Below, one piece after another: positions 48,836 through 58,543 of a DNA stretch of 64,000 nucleotides. The translations under genes were made by a program, and so were the position numbers. The notes beneath the pieces were generated by a model. The model ran no database searches and was not told the origin of the DNA. It worked only from the letters and a program-made list of their open reading frames with translations. Numbering within the stretch: position 1 is the first letter of the stretch; each line of letters begins with the position of its first letter. The DNA comes from an uncultured Bacteroidales bacterium (GTDB lineage Bacteria; Bacteroidota; Bacteroidia; Bacteroidales; Muribaculaceae), in NCBI GenBank assembly GCA_947644715.1, contig CANSAP010000004.1, forward strand, positions 36,674-100,673, written 5' to 3'.

Positions 48836-50035
48836 ATGAAGCGGATTGCATTAATTACTCTGCACACCCCAACCGCCACTAACTTTGGCGGAGCGAGTGC
48901 TTTGCCTTATCATTTGGTGAAATTCAGGCCAAAGGATACAGAGGTGGAGATATGGTCGTTCAACACGAATGGATGCGACCAATCTCGCATCTCAGCATCG
49001 GAGAAAGAGTTAGGTCTCAAGATACATCTACTCGATATTCCCAAGAAAATGCGCTGGCTAACATCTTCAGCTGTACGTCTTTTTCTGCCTCGGCCCTACC
49101 AAGATTATCTCTCGATTTCTGACAAGGCTGTGGGTGAGATAAATGCATATTTGAATGGTAATACAACACATGGACTATGGATTTATGGCGAAGAGTTAGC
49201 CGGATTGGCACGTCGAATTCCTGGATACAAGACTGTAGTCACCACCCCGGACTGTGAGGCCCTGTATTATCTGAGAATGATGGGCATGCGCGGAGTAGGA
49301 ACCAGTTGGAAGTGGCTTGCGCGATACACCCTTATGTATCGACGCTACTGTCGCCATACGGCTATGATGCCCTCTTCCGACAACATCACCTATCATCTTG
49401 TTGGCAAAGAGGATCAGAAGTTGTTCAGCAAACTCAACCCCAAGGCTCATAGCGTTTTTATCCATCATCCTCACTACGATGTTACAGAGCGGACGGTTGA
49501 GCAAGCCAAGAACAGAAAACTGCGAATTTTGATTGCGGGGCGCAATAATGTCTATATGGCAGCCGCAACCGGGGAAGCTATTGACTCATTAATCTCGGCA
49601 GGAGTCACACTTTCCGGTGCCTATGAGATTTCGTTTCTCGGCAAAGGTTGGGATGAGGCCGCAAAACGACTTTCAGACGCAGGCTACGAGGTGCATACCA
49701 TAGGCTACGTGGAGGATTATATCGCCGAAATTCAGCGCCATGACATTCAACTAACACCCATCTCCGTGGGTACAGGGACAAAGGGCAAGGTGCTCGATGC
49801 CTTTGCCAACGGACTTCTGGTGGTTGGCACCCCTCTTGCTCTGGAAAATATTGCCGTCGAATCCGGGAAATCATGCATTCAGTATGAAACCGGAGAGGAA
49901 CTGACCTCTGCCCTTCATGAATTGGCGGAAAATCATAACGCAGTGAAAGAGCTGGCGTCTGCCGGTCGGGCAGCAATCTTAGCACAACATGGTCGGGCCG
50001 AAATCGCCCGTCAAGTGTTTTCTTATTTCTATTGA
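48836..50035 (+). CDS. Glycosyltransferase (GT4-like)
   Basis: MKRIALITLHTPTATNFGGASALPYHLVKF...ISFLGKGWDEAAKRLSDAGYEVHTIGYVEDYIAEIQRHDIQLTPISVGTGTKGKVLDAFANGLLVVGTPLALENI. Confidence 0.8.
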   Translation: MKRIALITLHTPTATNFGGASALPYHLVKFRPKDTEVEIWSFNTNGCDQSRISASEKELGLKIHLLDIPKKMRWLTSSAVRLFLPRPYQDYLSISDKAVGEINAYLNGNTTHGLWIYGEELAGLARRIPGYKTVVTTPDCEALYYLRMMGMRGVGTSWKWLARYTLMYRRYCRHTAMMPSSDNITYHLVGKEDQKLFSKLNPKAHSVFIHHPHYDVTERTVEQAKNRKLRILIAGRNNVYMAAATGEAIDSLISAGVTLSGAYEISFLGKGWDEAAKRLSDAGYEVHTIGYVEDYIAEIQRHDIQLTPISVGTGTKGKVLDAFANGLLVVGTPLALENIAVESGKSCIQYETGEELTSALHELAENHNAVKELASAGRAAILAQHGRAEIARQVFSYFY

Positions 50036-50045
50036 ATCAATCCCT

Positions 50046-51215
50046 ATGTGGTTGTACTTAATAATTTTCGCGATACCACTTTTTGCGTATCTGAAAGGGC
50101 CTGCTGTCAACAGGAATAAAAAGTTTCTGGCATATTACCTTGGTGCGCTTGCGCTTTTTGTCGGATTGTCTGACATGTTTGGTGGCTATGACCGGTTCAT
50201 TTACGGTGAAGTGTTTGACAATATCGCAAATGGCGTAACGAAGGGCTTCGGTTATAAGTCCATAATAGTTCTAACATATTTCGAACCGGCATTTTCCGCA
50301 CTGGGTTATCTTATAGCCTTAATCACAGAAAACAGATACATATACATTCTGCTCATAACCCTGCTGATATACTTCTGCCTGTATAAGGCTTTTGAGAAAT
50401 ATATGCCCAATTATCCGTTGGCTATCATGATATTTCTCGGCATGGCTTTCTTCTTCACCTTTACTTATCTGAGACAAGTGTTGGCCTTCACCGTCGCATG
50501 GTTTGGTGTAAAGTATTTGATTGAAAGAAAAGTATGGAAATTCCTCGCCGTAGTAGTCTTGGTTGCAATGCTCCACAAGTCAGGCATTGTCTTTGCAATA
50601 CTATACATTTTACCGCTGAAAAAAATTAAACCTGCAATCGTCATAGTCACATTAATGCTATGCGCAGCTGCCGGACTCTCCGGCGTAACCGGAGCGCTCT
50701 ACGATGCATATGCAGATACGACCACAATGCATCTGAACAGTTATAATACAGATTCAAACGCCCGAGTTGCCTACTTCATCGAAGTCGTATTCTTCACATG
50801 GATTATCCTGAGCAACTACAAGAGCATAGAACCTACGCGCCGCAATATAGCCTACTTAAATATGGCTTGGACCTTCTGCGCAATCCTGCTTCTGTTTATG
50901 CGCTCCGGCGATGGTGGCCGTGTTGCCTGGTTCTTTATCCTGGGTATAATATACACTGTCTCGCTGATTAGCACATCCGAACAGAATCATCGAAAAATTA
51001 AAAACGGCATTGGCTCTCTTATGATAGTAGTCATGCTGGGTCTCTACTTGCGTGTATATCAGGCTTGGCAAAACGGCTATTACCTTTACCCTTACAAAAC
51101 ATTTCTCACAAATGGCCAGCGCCCGGAGTACACCACCGGCGCACGGTTTGAATATGACCAAAATTACAATCGGGATAAATTCTATCGCCCGGCCTTCAGG
51201 TTCTTGAAAAAATGA
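50046..51215 (+). CDS. EpsG-family/Wzy-like polysaccharide polymerase
   Basis: Start at 50046 MWLYLIIFAIPLFAYLKG; SDMFGGYDRFIYGEVFD; about 10 TM; FFTFTYLRQVLAFTVAWFGVKYLIERK (EpsG-like). Confidence 0.8.
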   Translation: MWLYLIIFAIPLFAYLKGPAVNRNKKFLAYYLGALALFVGLSDMFGGYDRFIYGEVFDNIANGVTKGFGYKSIIVLTYFEPAFSALGYLIALITENRYIYILLITLLIYFCLYKAFEKYMPNYPLAIMIFLGMAFFFTFTYLRQVLAFTVAWFGVKYLIERKVWKFLAVVVLVAMLHKSGIVFAILYILPLKKIKPAIVIVTLMLCAAAGLSGVTGALYDAYADTTTMHLNSYNTDSNARVAYFIEVVFFTWIILSNYKSIEPTRRNIAYLNMAWTFCAILLLFMRSGDGGRVAWFFILGIIYTVSLISTSEQNHRKIKNGIGSLMIVVMLGLYLRVYQAWQNGYYLYPYKTFLTNGQRPEYTTGARFEYDQNYNRDKFYRPAFRFLKK

Positions 51216-52204
51216 AACTCTCCTTTATCATTCCACTGTTCAATGGAGCTGAATATATTGAGAAATGCCTGAACAGCATTCTTAATCAGCATCTTACGTT
51301 GCCCTATGAGATTATTGTGGTTAATGACGGGTCTAAGGACAACGGGCCGGCACGAGTAGCTGCTCTTGCGCTGAAACAGGATTGCATTCACCTGATAAAT
51401 CAAGAGAATCAAGGAGTAGGAGCTGCCCGCAACCGCGGATTAGCTGAAGCTTCCGGTGACTACATTTTTTTCGTGGATGCCGACGATGCTTTAATCCAAG
51501 GTGCCACGTCACTAATCCTGAAAAAAGCATTCAGCAAGAATCAGAATCCCGACATAATCGTTTTTGACAGACACTTTGTATTGCCTAAATCAGAACAGGA
51601 GAATTTACCCCCGTTGACCACTAATATTATTTACAGTGGCAATGTAAAGGAGTTCATACTCAGTCATGGCATCAAGGCTTTTGTAACATCATTCATATTC
51701 AAACGCGAAATACTGAAGGGAATTAGCTTCAACAACTTCAGAGTCGGCGAAGACCTGATGTATATGTTAGAAGTGTTTAACAAGGTCGATTCAACCATAA
51801 CGGCATTTGATTCAAAGCTTTACATATATAATGTCAACACGACAAGCGCCGTTCATCGCTCCGGTCGACAAGCCATACGGAATCTGGTTGACAATTACAT
51901 ACAAATCCATTCTGCCATCTCCAAGGGAGCTTTGCTTAAAGACTATTCATCGGCAGAGAGAAAGCGTCTTACAACCTACGACGTAAACTATTTTTGTTTC
52001 GCAAAAATCATGTCGGCACCCTTCTCTCTACGAGAGACTAAACAAATTGCCCAACAATGCAAAGCGGCAAATATGTTTGACTTTGAAGGCTTTAACTCCC
52101 GCTTCTATAATGTTATCCGTTGCATAGCGCGCCATCCGCTACTAATGTGGGGTCTATCACCTATTTACCGACACATATACATTCCCTTTTTCAAAAAAGG
52201 ATAA
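51212..52204 (+). CDS. Glycosyltransferase family 2
   Basis: MKLSFIIPLFNGAEYIEKCLNSILNQHLTLPYEIIVVNDGSKDNGPARV. Confidence 0.92.
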   Translation: MKLSFIIPLFNGAEYIEKCLNSILNQHLTLPYEIIVVNDGSKDNGPARVAALALKQDCIHLINQENQGVGAARNRGLAEASGDYIFFVDADDALIQGATSLILKKAFSKNQNPDIIVFDRHFVLPKSEQENLPPLTTNIIYSGNVKEFILSHGIKAFVTSFIFKREILKGISFNNFRVGEDLMYMLEVFNKVDSTITAFDSKLYIYNVNTTSAVHRSGRQAIRNLVDNYIQIHSAISKGALLKDYSSAERKRLTTYDVNYFCFAKIMSAPFSLRETKQIAQQCKAANMFDFEGFNSRFYNVIRCIARHPLLMWGLSPIYRHIYIPFFKKG

Positions 52205-52258
52205 CACGGTCAGGCAGAATAAACGCCATCACCCTCTTCGCAACTAATAGCTTCCCCA

Positions 52259-53158
52259 ATGGCTACTGTTACTATTTTCACCCCCACTTACAATCGGGGG
52301 GCACTCCTCCACAACCTGCACGATAGCCTCTGCCGGCAAACCTCTTTCGACTTTGAATGGCTCATAGTGGATGACGGCTCTACAGACGACACTGAACAGA
52401 TTATAGCGGCCTACCCTGCGCAATCACCATTCCCAATCCGGTACTATAAAAAAAACAATGGCGGCAAACATACGGCCATCAATATGGGGGCTAAATTAGC
52501 CGCCGGCGAACTGTTTTTTATCGTTGACAGCGACGACACACTGACTCCGGATGCAGTTCAGACAATCATCTCTGAATGGACACAACTGAGGGACAAGAAC
52601 CTCTGCGGCATGTCGTTCCAGAGAGGTCACTATAATAATGGGAAATTAGAAAGCTATAAGCAAGCTTTATTCCCTCAGGACCGGCAAATAAGCAATTTCA
52701 TAACGATGAAACATAATCGGGGAACCTCTGCTGACAATGCCGAAGTCTGGACCACTGAATCTATGCGACGATTCCCCTTTACTGAATATCCGGGAGAAAA
52801 ATTCATGAGCGAGGGGATGGTTTGGATACGCATGGCTAAAGAAAAGGACATGTTCTGCTCCAACAAAATCATATACATCTGTGAATACCTGGAAGGGGGA
52901 CTCACAATGCAGGGGAAGAAGCTACGATTTCTCTGCCCGAAAGGGGGAATTGAGGGTTCGCTCGAAACCATGTCCCGCCACTTCAATACAAAAATGAGAA
53001 TCAAGCAAACATTGCTCTACATAGTGTATAGCAAGTTTGACCGACGCAGTGTGAAAGAGATACTCCATTGCCCCTATAAAGCATTGGTAATCCCATGCTT
53101 GCCATTCGGATATGCTCTTTACCGATATTGGAAACATAAGTACTTTGAAAATGAATAA
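52259..53158 (+). CDS. Glycosyltransferase family 2
   Basis: MATVTIFTPTYNRGALLHNLHDSLCRQTSFDFEWLIVDDGSTDDTEQII. Confidence 0.92.
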   Translation: MATVTIFTPTYNRGALLHNLHDSLCRQTSFDFEWLIVDDGSTDDTEQIIAAYPAQSPFPIRYYKKNNGGKHTAINMGAKLAAGELFFIVDSDDTLTPDAVQTIISEWTQLRDKNLCGMSFQRGHYNNGKLESYKQALFPQDRQISNFITMKHNRGTSADNAEVWTTESMRRFPFTEYPGEKFMSEGMVWIRMAKEKDMFCSNKIIYICEYLEGGLTMQGKKLRFLCPKGGIEGSLETMSRHFNTKMRIKQTLLYIVYSKFDRRSVKEILHCPYKALVIPCLPFGYALYRYWKHKYFENE

Positions 53159-54149
53159 TCAGAAATTTGAATACAGTGTAGCTATCCGCACACTCGGCAC
53201 CGGTGGCGATAAATACAGACAGGAATTAGAGTCGCTACATCGTCAAACCGTCAAACCTAAACACATATTCATTTTTATTGCGGAAGGCTATGAACGACCT
53301 GATTTCCAAGTAGGCATAGAGGAATACGTCACTGTTCCCAAAGGGCTTGTGCACCAACGGGCTGCTTCACTGCAAGGTGTTGACACCGAATATGTTCTGA
53401 TTCTTGATGATGACATATATTTCCCCGACGACGCAGTTGAAAAACTTTACGACACAATGACTGCCCGAAAGGCCGACTGCATCGCCCCGGAAACATTCAA
53501 CAACGCCGGCATGAGCCTATTTTCAAAATTGGGTTACTACATGGCTAACGGCGTGTTGCCGCGAAGTAACGACCAATGGGCAGTAAAAATCCGGCGCAAC
53601 GGAACATTCTCCTATAACTGTAACCCCACTCAGGGGGGCGTATACCTCACTCAAAGCTTCCCCGGCACCGCATGCCTATGCAAAACACGCGCATTCAGAG
53701 CCATTCATTATGAAGATGAACTATGGATTGACCAATTCCCGGCAGGCACCTTTGGAGAGGATCAGGTTATGTCCTATAAGCTTCACATAAACGGCTACAA
53801 AGTGCTGATGGCGCACGACACCGGCATCTTGCATCTGGATGCCGGAACCAATAATATCCATAACAAAACCTACAAAAAAATCAAGTATCGCGCCCTCTCA
53901 TATTACCTTACCTGGCATCGCACACGCTACAATCTTCGGGGCAATACCACCATTGAAAAGTTGCTCTGTTCGCTTGCTTTCTTTTGGCGCTTTTCCTTAG
54001 GTTCATTCACGCGTATCCTCTTCTCCATCACCAAGCTACACCCGAAACACCTTGTGGCCTTCATCCATGGCACCATCTCAGGTATAGCCTTTGCTCACAG
54101 CAAAGAGTATAAAGCACTCAACAATTTTATTATCAACAAATGCTCCTGA
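53151..54149 (+). CDS. Glycosyltransferase family 2
   Basis: YSVAIRTLGTGGDKYRQELESLHRQTVKPKHIFIFIAEGYE...YVLILDDDIYFPDDAVEKL. Confidence 0.85.
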   Translation: MNNQKFEYSVAIRTLGTGGDKYRQELESLHRQTVKPKHIFIFIAEGYERPDFQVGIEEYVTVPKGLVHQRAASLQGVDTEYVLILDDDIYFPDDAVEKLYDTMTARKADCIAPETFNNAGMSLFSKLGYYMANGVLPRSNDQWAVKIRRNGTFSYNCNPTQGGVYLTQSFPGTACLCKTRAFRAIHYEDELWIDQFPAGTFGEDQVMSYKLHINGYKVLMAHDTGILHLDAGTNNIHNKTYKKIKYRALSYYLTWHRTRYNLRGNTTIEKLLCSLAFFWRFSLGSFTRILFSITKLHPKHLVAFIHGTISGIAFAHSKEYKALNNFIINKCS

Positions 54150-55174
54150 GTCTGATTCTCCCCGTCTATAATATGGAGGAGTATTTGGCCAAGTGTCTTG
54201 ACTCCATCCTCCGGCAGGGTCTACAGGAAAATGAATATGAGGTTATTCTCGTTAACGACGGATCGACAGACGAATCCCGTTCTATCTGTGAACAATACGC
54301 ATCCCTTCACAAAAACTTTCGCCTCATAAATCAGCAGAACGCCGGCGTGGCTGCAGCACGCAATACCGGTATCGATGCTGCCACAGGCAAGTTTGTGGGA
54401 TTCGTGGACCCTGACGATTACCTCCTCGACAACGGGCTCAACATCGCCTTTCGCAAATATGCTGAACGTGACGACATTGACCTGATTCATTTTTACAGCA
54501 GCTATGACTTTTGGGAAATAAAACCGGTGATAGATGAGCTGGAATACATAGGTACTACCCATAACCTTCTCGCCACGCATAAAGGTGGGTTGCCATCCTT
54601 CTGCTGGATTTACATCTACCGTAAAGACTTCCTCGACAAGCACAACATCCGGTTCAAGCCCTACCGTGTGGGTGAAGACCAACTCTTCATTTCGACCGTC
54701 TTCATTGCCAACGCCCGATACCTCTCCTGCAAAGCGGATATTTACCGATATGTTGTGCGGGAAGCAAGCGCTTCAACCACCCGCCAAAAGGAACATGCAC
54801 GCCAATGCGTCAGCGATTATCTCAACGCCTACCATGACATTATGGCAGCTGTCAGAGAATTTGGAGTAGACAAGGATCCGGACGTACTGCAGGCATGTAT
54901 CAACAGTGTTAATTCAAAAAAAACATTCGGCTACACCCGAATGCTCACAGCCAATTATAGCTACAAAGCCTTCCGCGACGTCCGGCGTTGGAGCCGCAAA
55001 ATAGGTTTCTATCCCATCCTATCGGCAAGCAACAGTGCTAAAGCCCGGATAATCAATTGCCTTGAGAATGCCACTTTGCGCAGTTTTGCTTTATACAAAC
55101 TGGCGAGCTGCCTTTTCAACCACATCATAACTCCATATGTAATGCCCCGACTCCGGGTAAGCCCAAAGAGATAA
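54140..55174 (+). CDS. Glycosyltransferase family 2
   Basis: MLLSLILPVYNMEEYLAKCLDSILRQGLQENEYEVILVNDGSTDES. Confidence 0.92.
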   Translation: MLLSLILPVYNMEEYLAKCLDSILRQGLQENEYEVILVNDGSTDESRSICEQYASLHKNFRLINQQNAGVAAARNTGIDAATGKFVGFVDPDDYLLDNGLNIAFRKYAERDDIDLIHFYSSYDFWEIKPVIDELEYIGTTHNLLATHKGGLPSFCWIYIYRKDFLDKHNIRFKPYRVGEDQLFISTVFIANARYLSCKADIYRYVVREASASTTRQKEHARQCVSDYLNAYHDIMAAVREFGVDKDPDVLQACINSVNSKKTFGYTRMLTANYSYKAFRDVRRWSRKIGFYPILSASNSAKARIINCLENATLRSFALYKLASCLFNHIITPYVMPRLRVSPKR

Positions 55175-55185
55175 GTATCCCTCCA

Positions 55186-56337
55186 ATGATGAAAAAATAC
55201 GATTACCTGATAGTTGGCGCAGGACTGTTCGGATGCGTTCTTGCCTATCGCGCAAAGCAAGCCGGCAAACGTTGTCTCGTCATCGACAAACGTCCTCACG
55301 CCGGTGGCAACATTTACTGCGAAACGATTGAAGGTATTAATGTCCACAAATATGGAGCGCATATATTCCACACGTCAAATAAGATGGTCTGGGATTTCGT
55401 CAACTCCATCGTGGAATTCAATCGCTACACTAACAGTCCGATGGCCAACTACCAAGGAAGACTTTACAACCTTCCTTTCAATATGAATACATTCTACCAG
55501 ATGTGGGGAGTAACCACCCCGGCGCAAGCAGAGGCAATTCTGGCAGAACAGCGTATGGACGTGCAGAAACAGATGCATGGCCGCGAACCCCAAAACCTTG
55601 AGGAACAAGCCCGCTTGCTGATTGGCAATGACATTTATGAGAAGCTCATAAAAGGATATACCGAAAAACAGTGGGGGCGAAAATGCTCCAATCTGCCTGC
55701 ATTCATCATCAAGCGACTCCCCGTGCGCATGACCTTCGACAACAACTATTTCAACGACCGCTTTCAGGGAATCCCAATCGGAGGCTATAACAAGCTTATT
55801 GACGGACTGCTGGATGGCATCGACATAAAGTTGAATTGCAACTTCTTCGACGAATACTCCCTGCAGGAAAAACCGGATGATAATAAAATTTGCTGGCACG
55901 AGATAGCCCACAAACTCATATATTCAGGGCCTATCGATGAGTTCTTCGGCTACCGATACGGGGAGCTGCGCTATCGCACCGTGTCGTTTGAAACGACAAT
56001 TGAAGACACCCCTAACTATCAAGGTAATGCCGTCGTGAATTACACTGACCGCGAAATTCCTTTTACACGCATCATCGAACACAAACACTTCGAGATGTTT
56101 GGCAGTGACCTATATAATTGCCCTAAGACAGTAATCAGCCGCGAATACTCCACTGAATGGCAGCCCGGCATGGAACCTTACTATCCTGTGAATGACGCCG
56201 ACAACAATGAACTCGCTGACAAATACCGCCAATTGGCGGCCTTGGAAACTGACATCATTTTTGGAGGCCGATTGGCTGACTACCGCTATTACGACATGGC
56301 GCCGGTGGTTGAACAGGCGCTAAATATTCAGATATGA
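55186..56337 (+). CDS. glf: UDP-galactopyranose mutase
   Basis: MMKKYDYLIVGAGLFGCVLAYRAKQAGKRCLVIDKRPHAGGNIYCETIEGINVHKYGAHIFHTSNKMVWDFVN. Confidence 0.97.
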   Translation: MMKKYDYLIVGAGLFGCVLAYRAKQAGKRCLVIDKRPHAGGNIYCETIEGINVHKYGAHIFHTSNKMVWDFVNSIVEFNRYTNSPMANYQGRLYNLPFNMNTFYQMWGVTTPAQAEAILAEQRMDVQKQMHGREPQNLEEQARLLIGNDIYEKLIKGYTEKQWGRKCSNLPAFIIKRLPVRMTFDNNYFNDRFQGIPIGGYNKLIDGLLDGIDIKLNCNFFDEYSLQEKPDDNKICWHEIAHKLIYSGPIDEFFGYRYGELRYRTVSFETTIEDTPNYQGNAVVNYTDREIPFTRIIEHKHFEMFGSDLYNCPKTVISREYSTEWQPGMEPYYPVNDADNNELADKYRQLAALETDIIFGGRLADYRYYDMAPVVEQALNIQI

Positions 56338-57419
56338 AAATTCTCCACGTAATAACATCTCTGCACACCGGAGGTGCGGAGAAACTCATGGTTGATCTGC
56401 TTCCAATCCTGTCTAAGTATGGCAACGAATTGGAACTCGCCATATTCGATGGTCGGAAAACACCTTTCTTCAAGCAATTGTCTGCACAGGGCATACCAAT
56501 ACACGCCCTATCCTCTAATAGTGGAAAAGTTTACAATCCGCTGCACATTTTCAAACTCATCAGACTCATTCGTAAAGGGAAATACGACATCGTGCATACC
56601 CATAACACGGCCCCTCAGCTATTTGCCGCCATCGGCAGTATGCTCTTCGATGCTACCCTCTGCACAACAGAACACAACACCTCCAATCGTCGCCGCTCCT
56701 GGAAATGGTTCGCCCCCTTCGACCGATGGATGTATAACCGCTACGACAAAGTAATCTGCATATCGCAAAAAGCAGAAGAAAACCTCCGTACACATCTTCA
56801 GACAACCGACAATCGCATCCTCACCATCAACAACGGCGTGGACGTAGCTCGATTCACTTCAGCCCACGCATCCCCTGCATTAGAGGCTCTTGCTCCCGAG
56901 AGCAAGAAAATCATTATGGTAGCCGGGTTCCGTTGGGAAAAAGATCAGGACACGGTAATCAAAGCACTCCGGCACATGCCCGACAACTTTCATCTCTTCC
57001 TCGCGGGGGATGGCATACGCAGAAAAGAACTGGAAAACCTCGCTGCCTCTGAGGCGCTTGGCAATCGAGTCCACTTCTTGGGAATACGCTCTGATATTCC
57101 CGAGCTGCTTCACGCCGCAGATTATATCGTTATGTCCTCTCACTTCGAAGGGTTGTCGCTTTCCTCAGTCGAAGGAATGAGCGTAGGCAAACCCTTCATA
57201 GCCTCCGACGTTGACGGGCTTCGTGAAGTGGTCACCGGAGCCGGTGTCCTCTTTCCTCATCAGGATGCGCAATCTCTGGCCAATGCCATTCTTCAGCTCG
57301 ACTCCGACGAAAACAAATATAAATCAATTGCCGACTCGTGTCTGACAAGGGCAAAACAATTCGACATATCGGCCATGGCTGACGCCTACAATGAATGCTA
57401 CAAAACCCTTGAGTTATGA
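56334..57419 (+). CDS. Glycosyltransferase family 4
   Basis: MKILHVITSLHTGGAEKLMVDLLPIL...VMSSHFEGLSLSSVEGMSVGKPFIASDVDGLREVV. Confidence 0.93.
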   Translation: MKILHVITSLHTGGAEKLMVDLLPILSKYGNELELAIFDGRKTPFFKQLSAQGIPIHALSSNSGKVYNPLHIFKLIRLIRKGKYDIVHTHNTAPQLFAAIGSMLFDATLCTTEHNTSNRRRSWKWFAPFDRWMYNRYDKVICISQKAEENLRTHLQTTDNRILTINNGVDVARFTSAHASPALEALAPESKKIIMVAGFRWEKDQDTVIKALRHMPDNFHLFLAGDGIRRKELENLAASEALGNRVHFLGIRSDIPELLHAADYIVMSSHFEGLSLSSVEGMSVGKPFIASDVDGLREVVTGAGVLFPHQDAQSLANAILQLDSDENKYKSIADSCLTRAKQFDISAMADAYNECYKTLEL

Positions 57420-57511
57420 AACAACGCAACGAATACTTTGATTTCATAAGAGGCTTGGCAATAATCGCAGTAATTGAAATTAATAATAACGCTTCAATAT
57501 GTCGAATCTAA
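57416..57511 (+). pseudogene. Remnant N-terminus of an acyltransferase-3 (OafA-like) gene
   Basis: 31-aa ORF MKQRNEYFDFIRGLAIIAVIEINNNASICRI*; the first about 20 aa match acyltransferase-3 N-termini, then the similarity is lost. Confidence 0.6.
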
Positions 57512-58543
57512 ACCGGATGCAATGGGTGGATGCCATGCGTGGCTTCTCTATGCTAATCGTTGTGTTTGGACACGTCCTGCTCTCAATGGGCATCGGCGGT
57601 TATAACTCTTTCCTAAGCTCCATTCTGCTCACTTTCAGGATGCCTCTCTTCTTCTTTGTGAGCGGATTCTTCTCTTTTCGGGCAATAGAATGGTGGAACA
57701 AAAAGCGCATTGGAGATATTCTTAAACGCAAACTTCAGGCTCAGATTTTGTGCACCGTCCTCTTTCTCGCTGTGTATCAGTATGTTAGAGTTGGGGGGGG
57801 TGAATTTTGAGCATGGATTCGGTGGATATTGGTTCACAATTGTGCTGTTCCAGATGTATATCTGCTACCTCCTTTTGTCTCTTATTTCGCGCCTACTGAA
57901 ACGCAATATCACAGTCCCGGCCATGATTCTGCTATCCGTAATGGGAATCGGCATTCTCGTGATTTACAGTCGTGATTCAAAAATTTGGGAATTCCTGTGT
58001 TGGGAAAACCTGTGCAAATACTTTCAGTTTTTCGCCTTGGGCATCATCTGCTCAAAATACAAAGAGCGAACTTTCAAATTATTAGCCAACAATAAATTTA
58101 CGGCATTCGTAATCATCGGATGGATTGTCTGCATGATGTTATGGTACAACGTCGGATTCCGCCAAACCTCCGGCATGCTATATTCCTTTGTCCATGATAT
58201 TCTCGTAAGATACTTTGCCCTATTCACCGTAATCTCTGTCTTCTATGGATACCGAGATCATTTCTCCGCTACCACCCAGTCAAGCAGAACACTCAGGTTT
58301 ATCGGCCAACGAACTCTGGACATCTACATGATTCATTACTTCCTCCTCCCCAACCTGTCAACACTCTCGAAATGGCTTTCGCCTGACAATCAGATAATCA
58401 TCCAGCTCCTAATAGCCTCGGTTATTACAGCCGCCATCGTCAGCATGTGCTTGCTCATCAGCGCAGTCTTACGAAAAAGCAGCGTACTGGAATCCTGGTT
58501 GTTTGGAGTTAAACCGAAACGCCTCACCACTACCCCCGCATGA
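57499..58543 (+). pseudogene. Acyltransferase-3 family O-acyltransferase, frameshifted at a G8 tract (phase-variable or disrupted)
   Basis: Frame 1: MSNLNRMQWVDAMRGFSMLIVVFGHVLLSMG...LAVYQYVRVGGGEF*. Frame 2 continues: ...GGVNFEHGFGGYWFTIVLFQMYICYLLLSLIS. The switch lies at the poly-G run 57793-57800. Confidence 0.85.

Noticed and set aside
57710-58543. 277-aa ORF called as an independent gene
   Set aside because: Its first 28 or so residues are out-of-frame sequence; real similarity begins at the poly-G tract, so it is the C-terminal part of the frameshifted acyltransferase.
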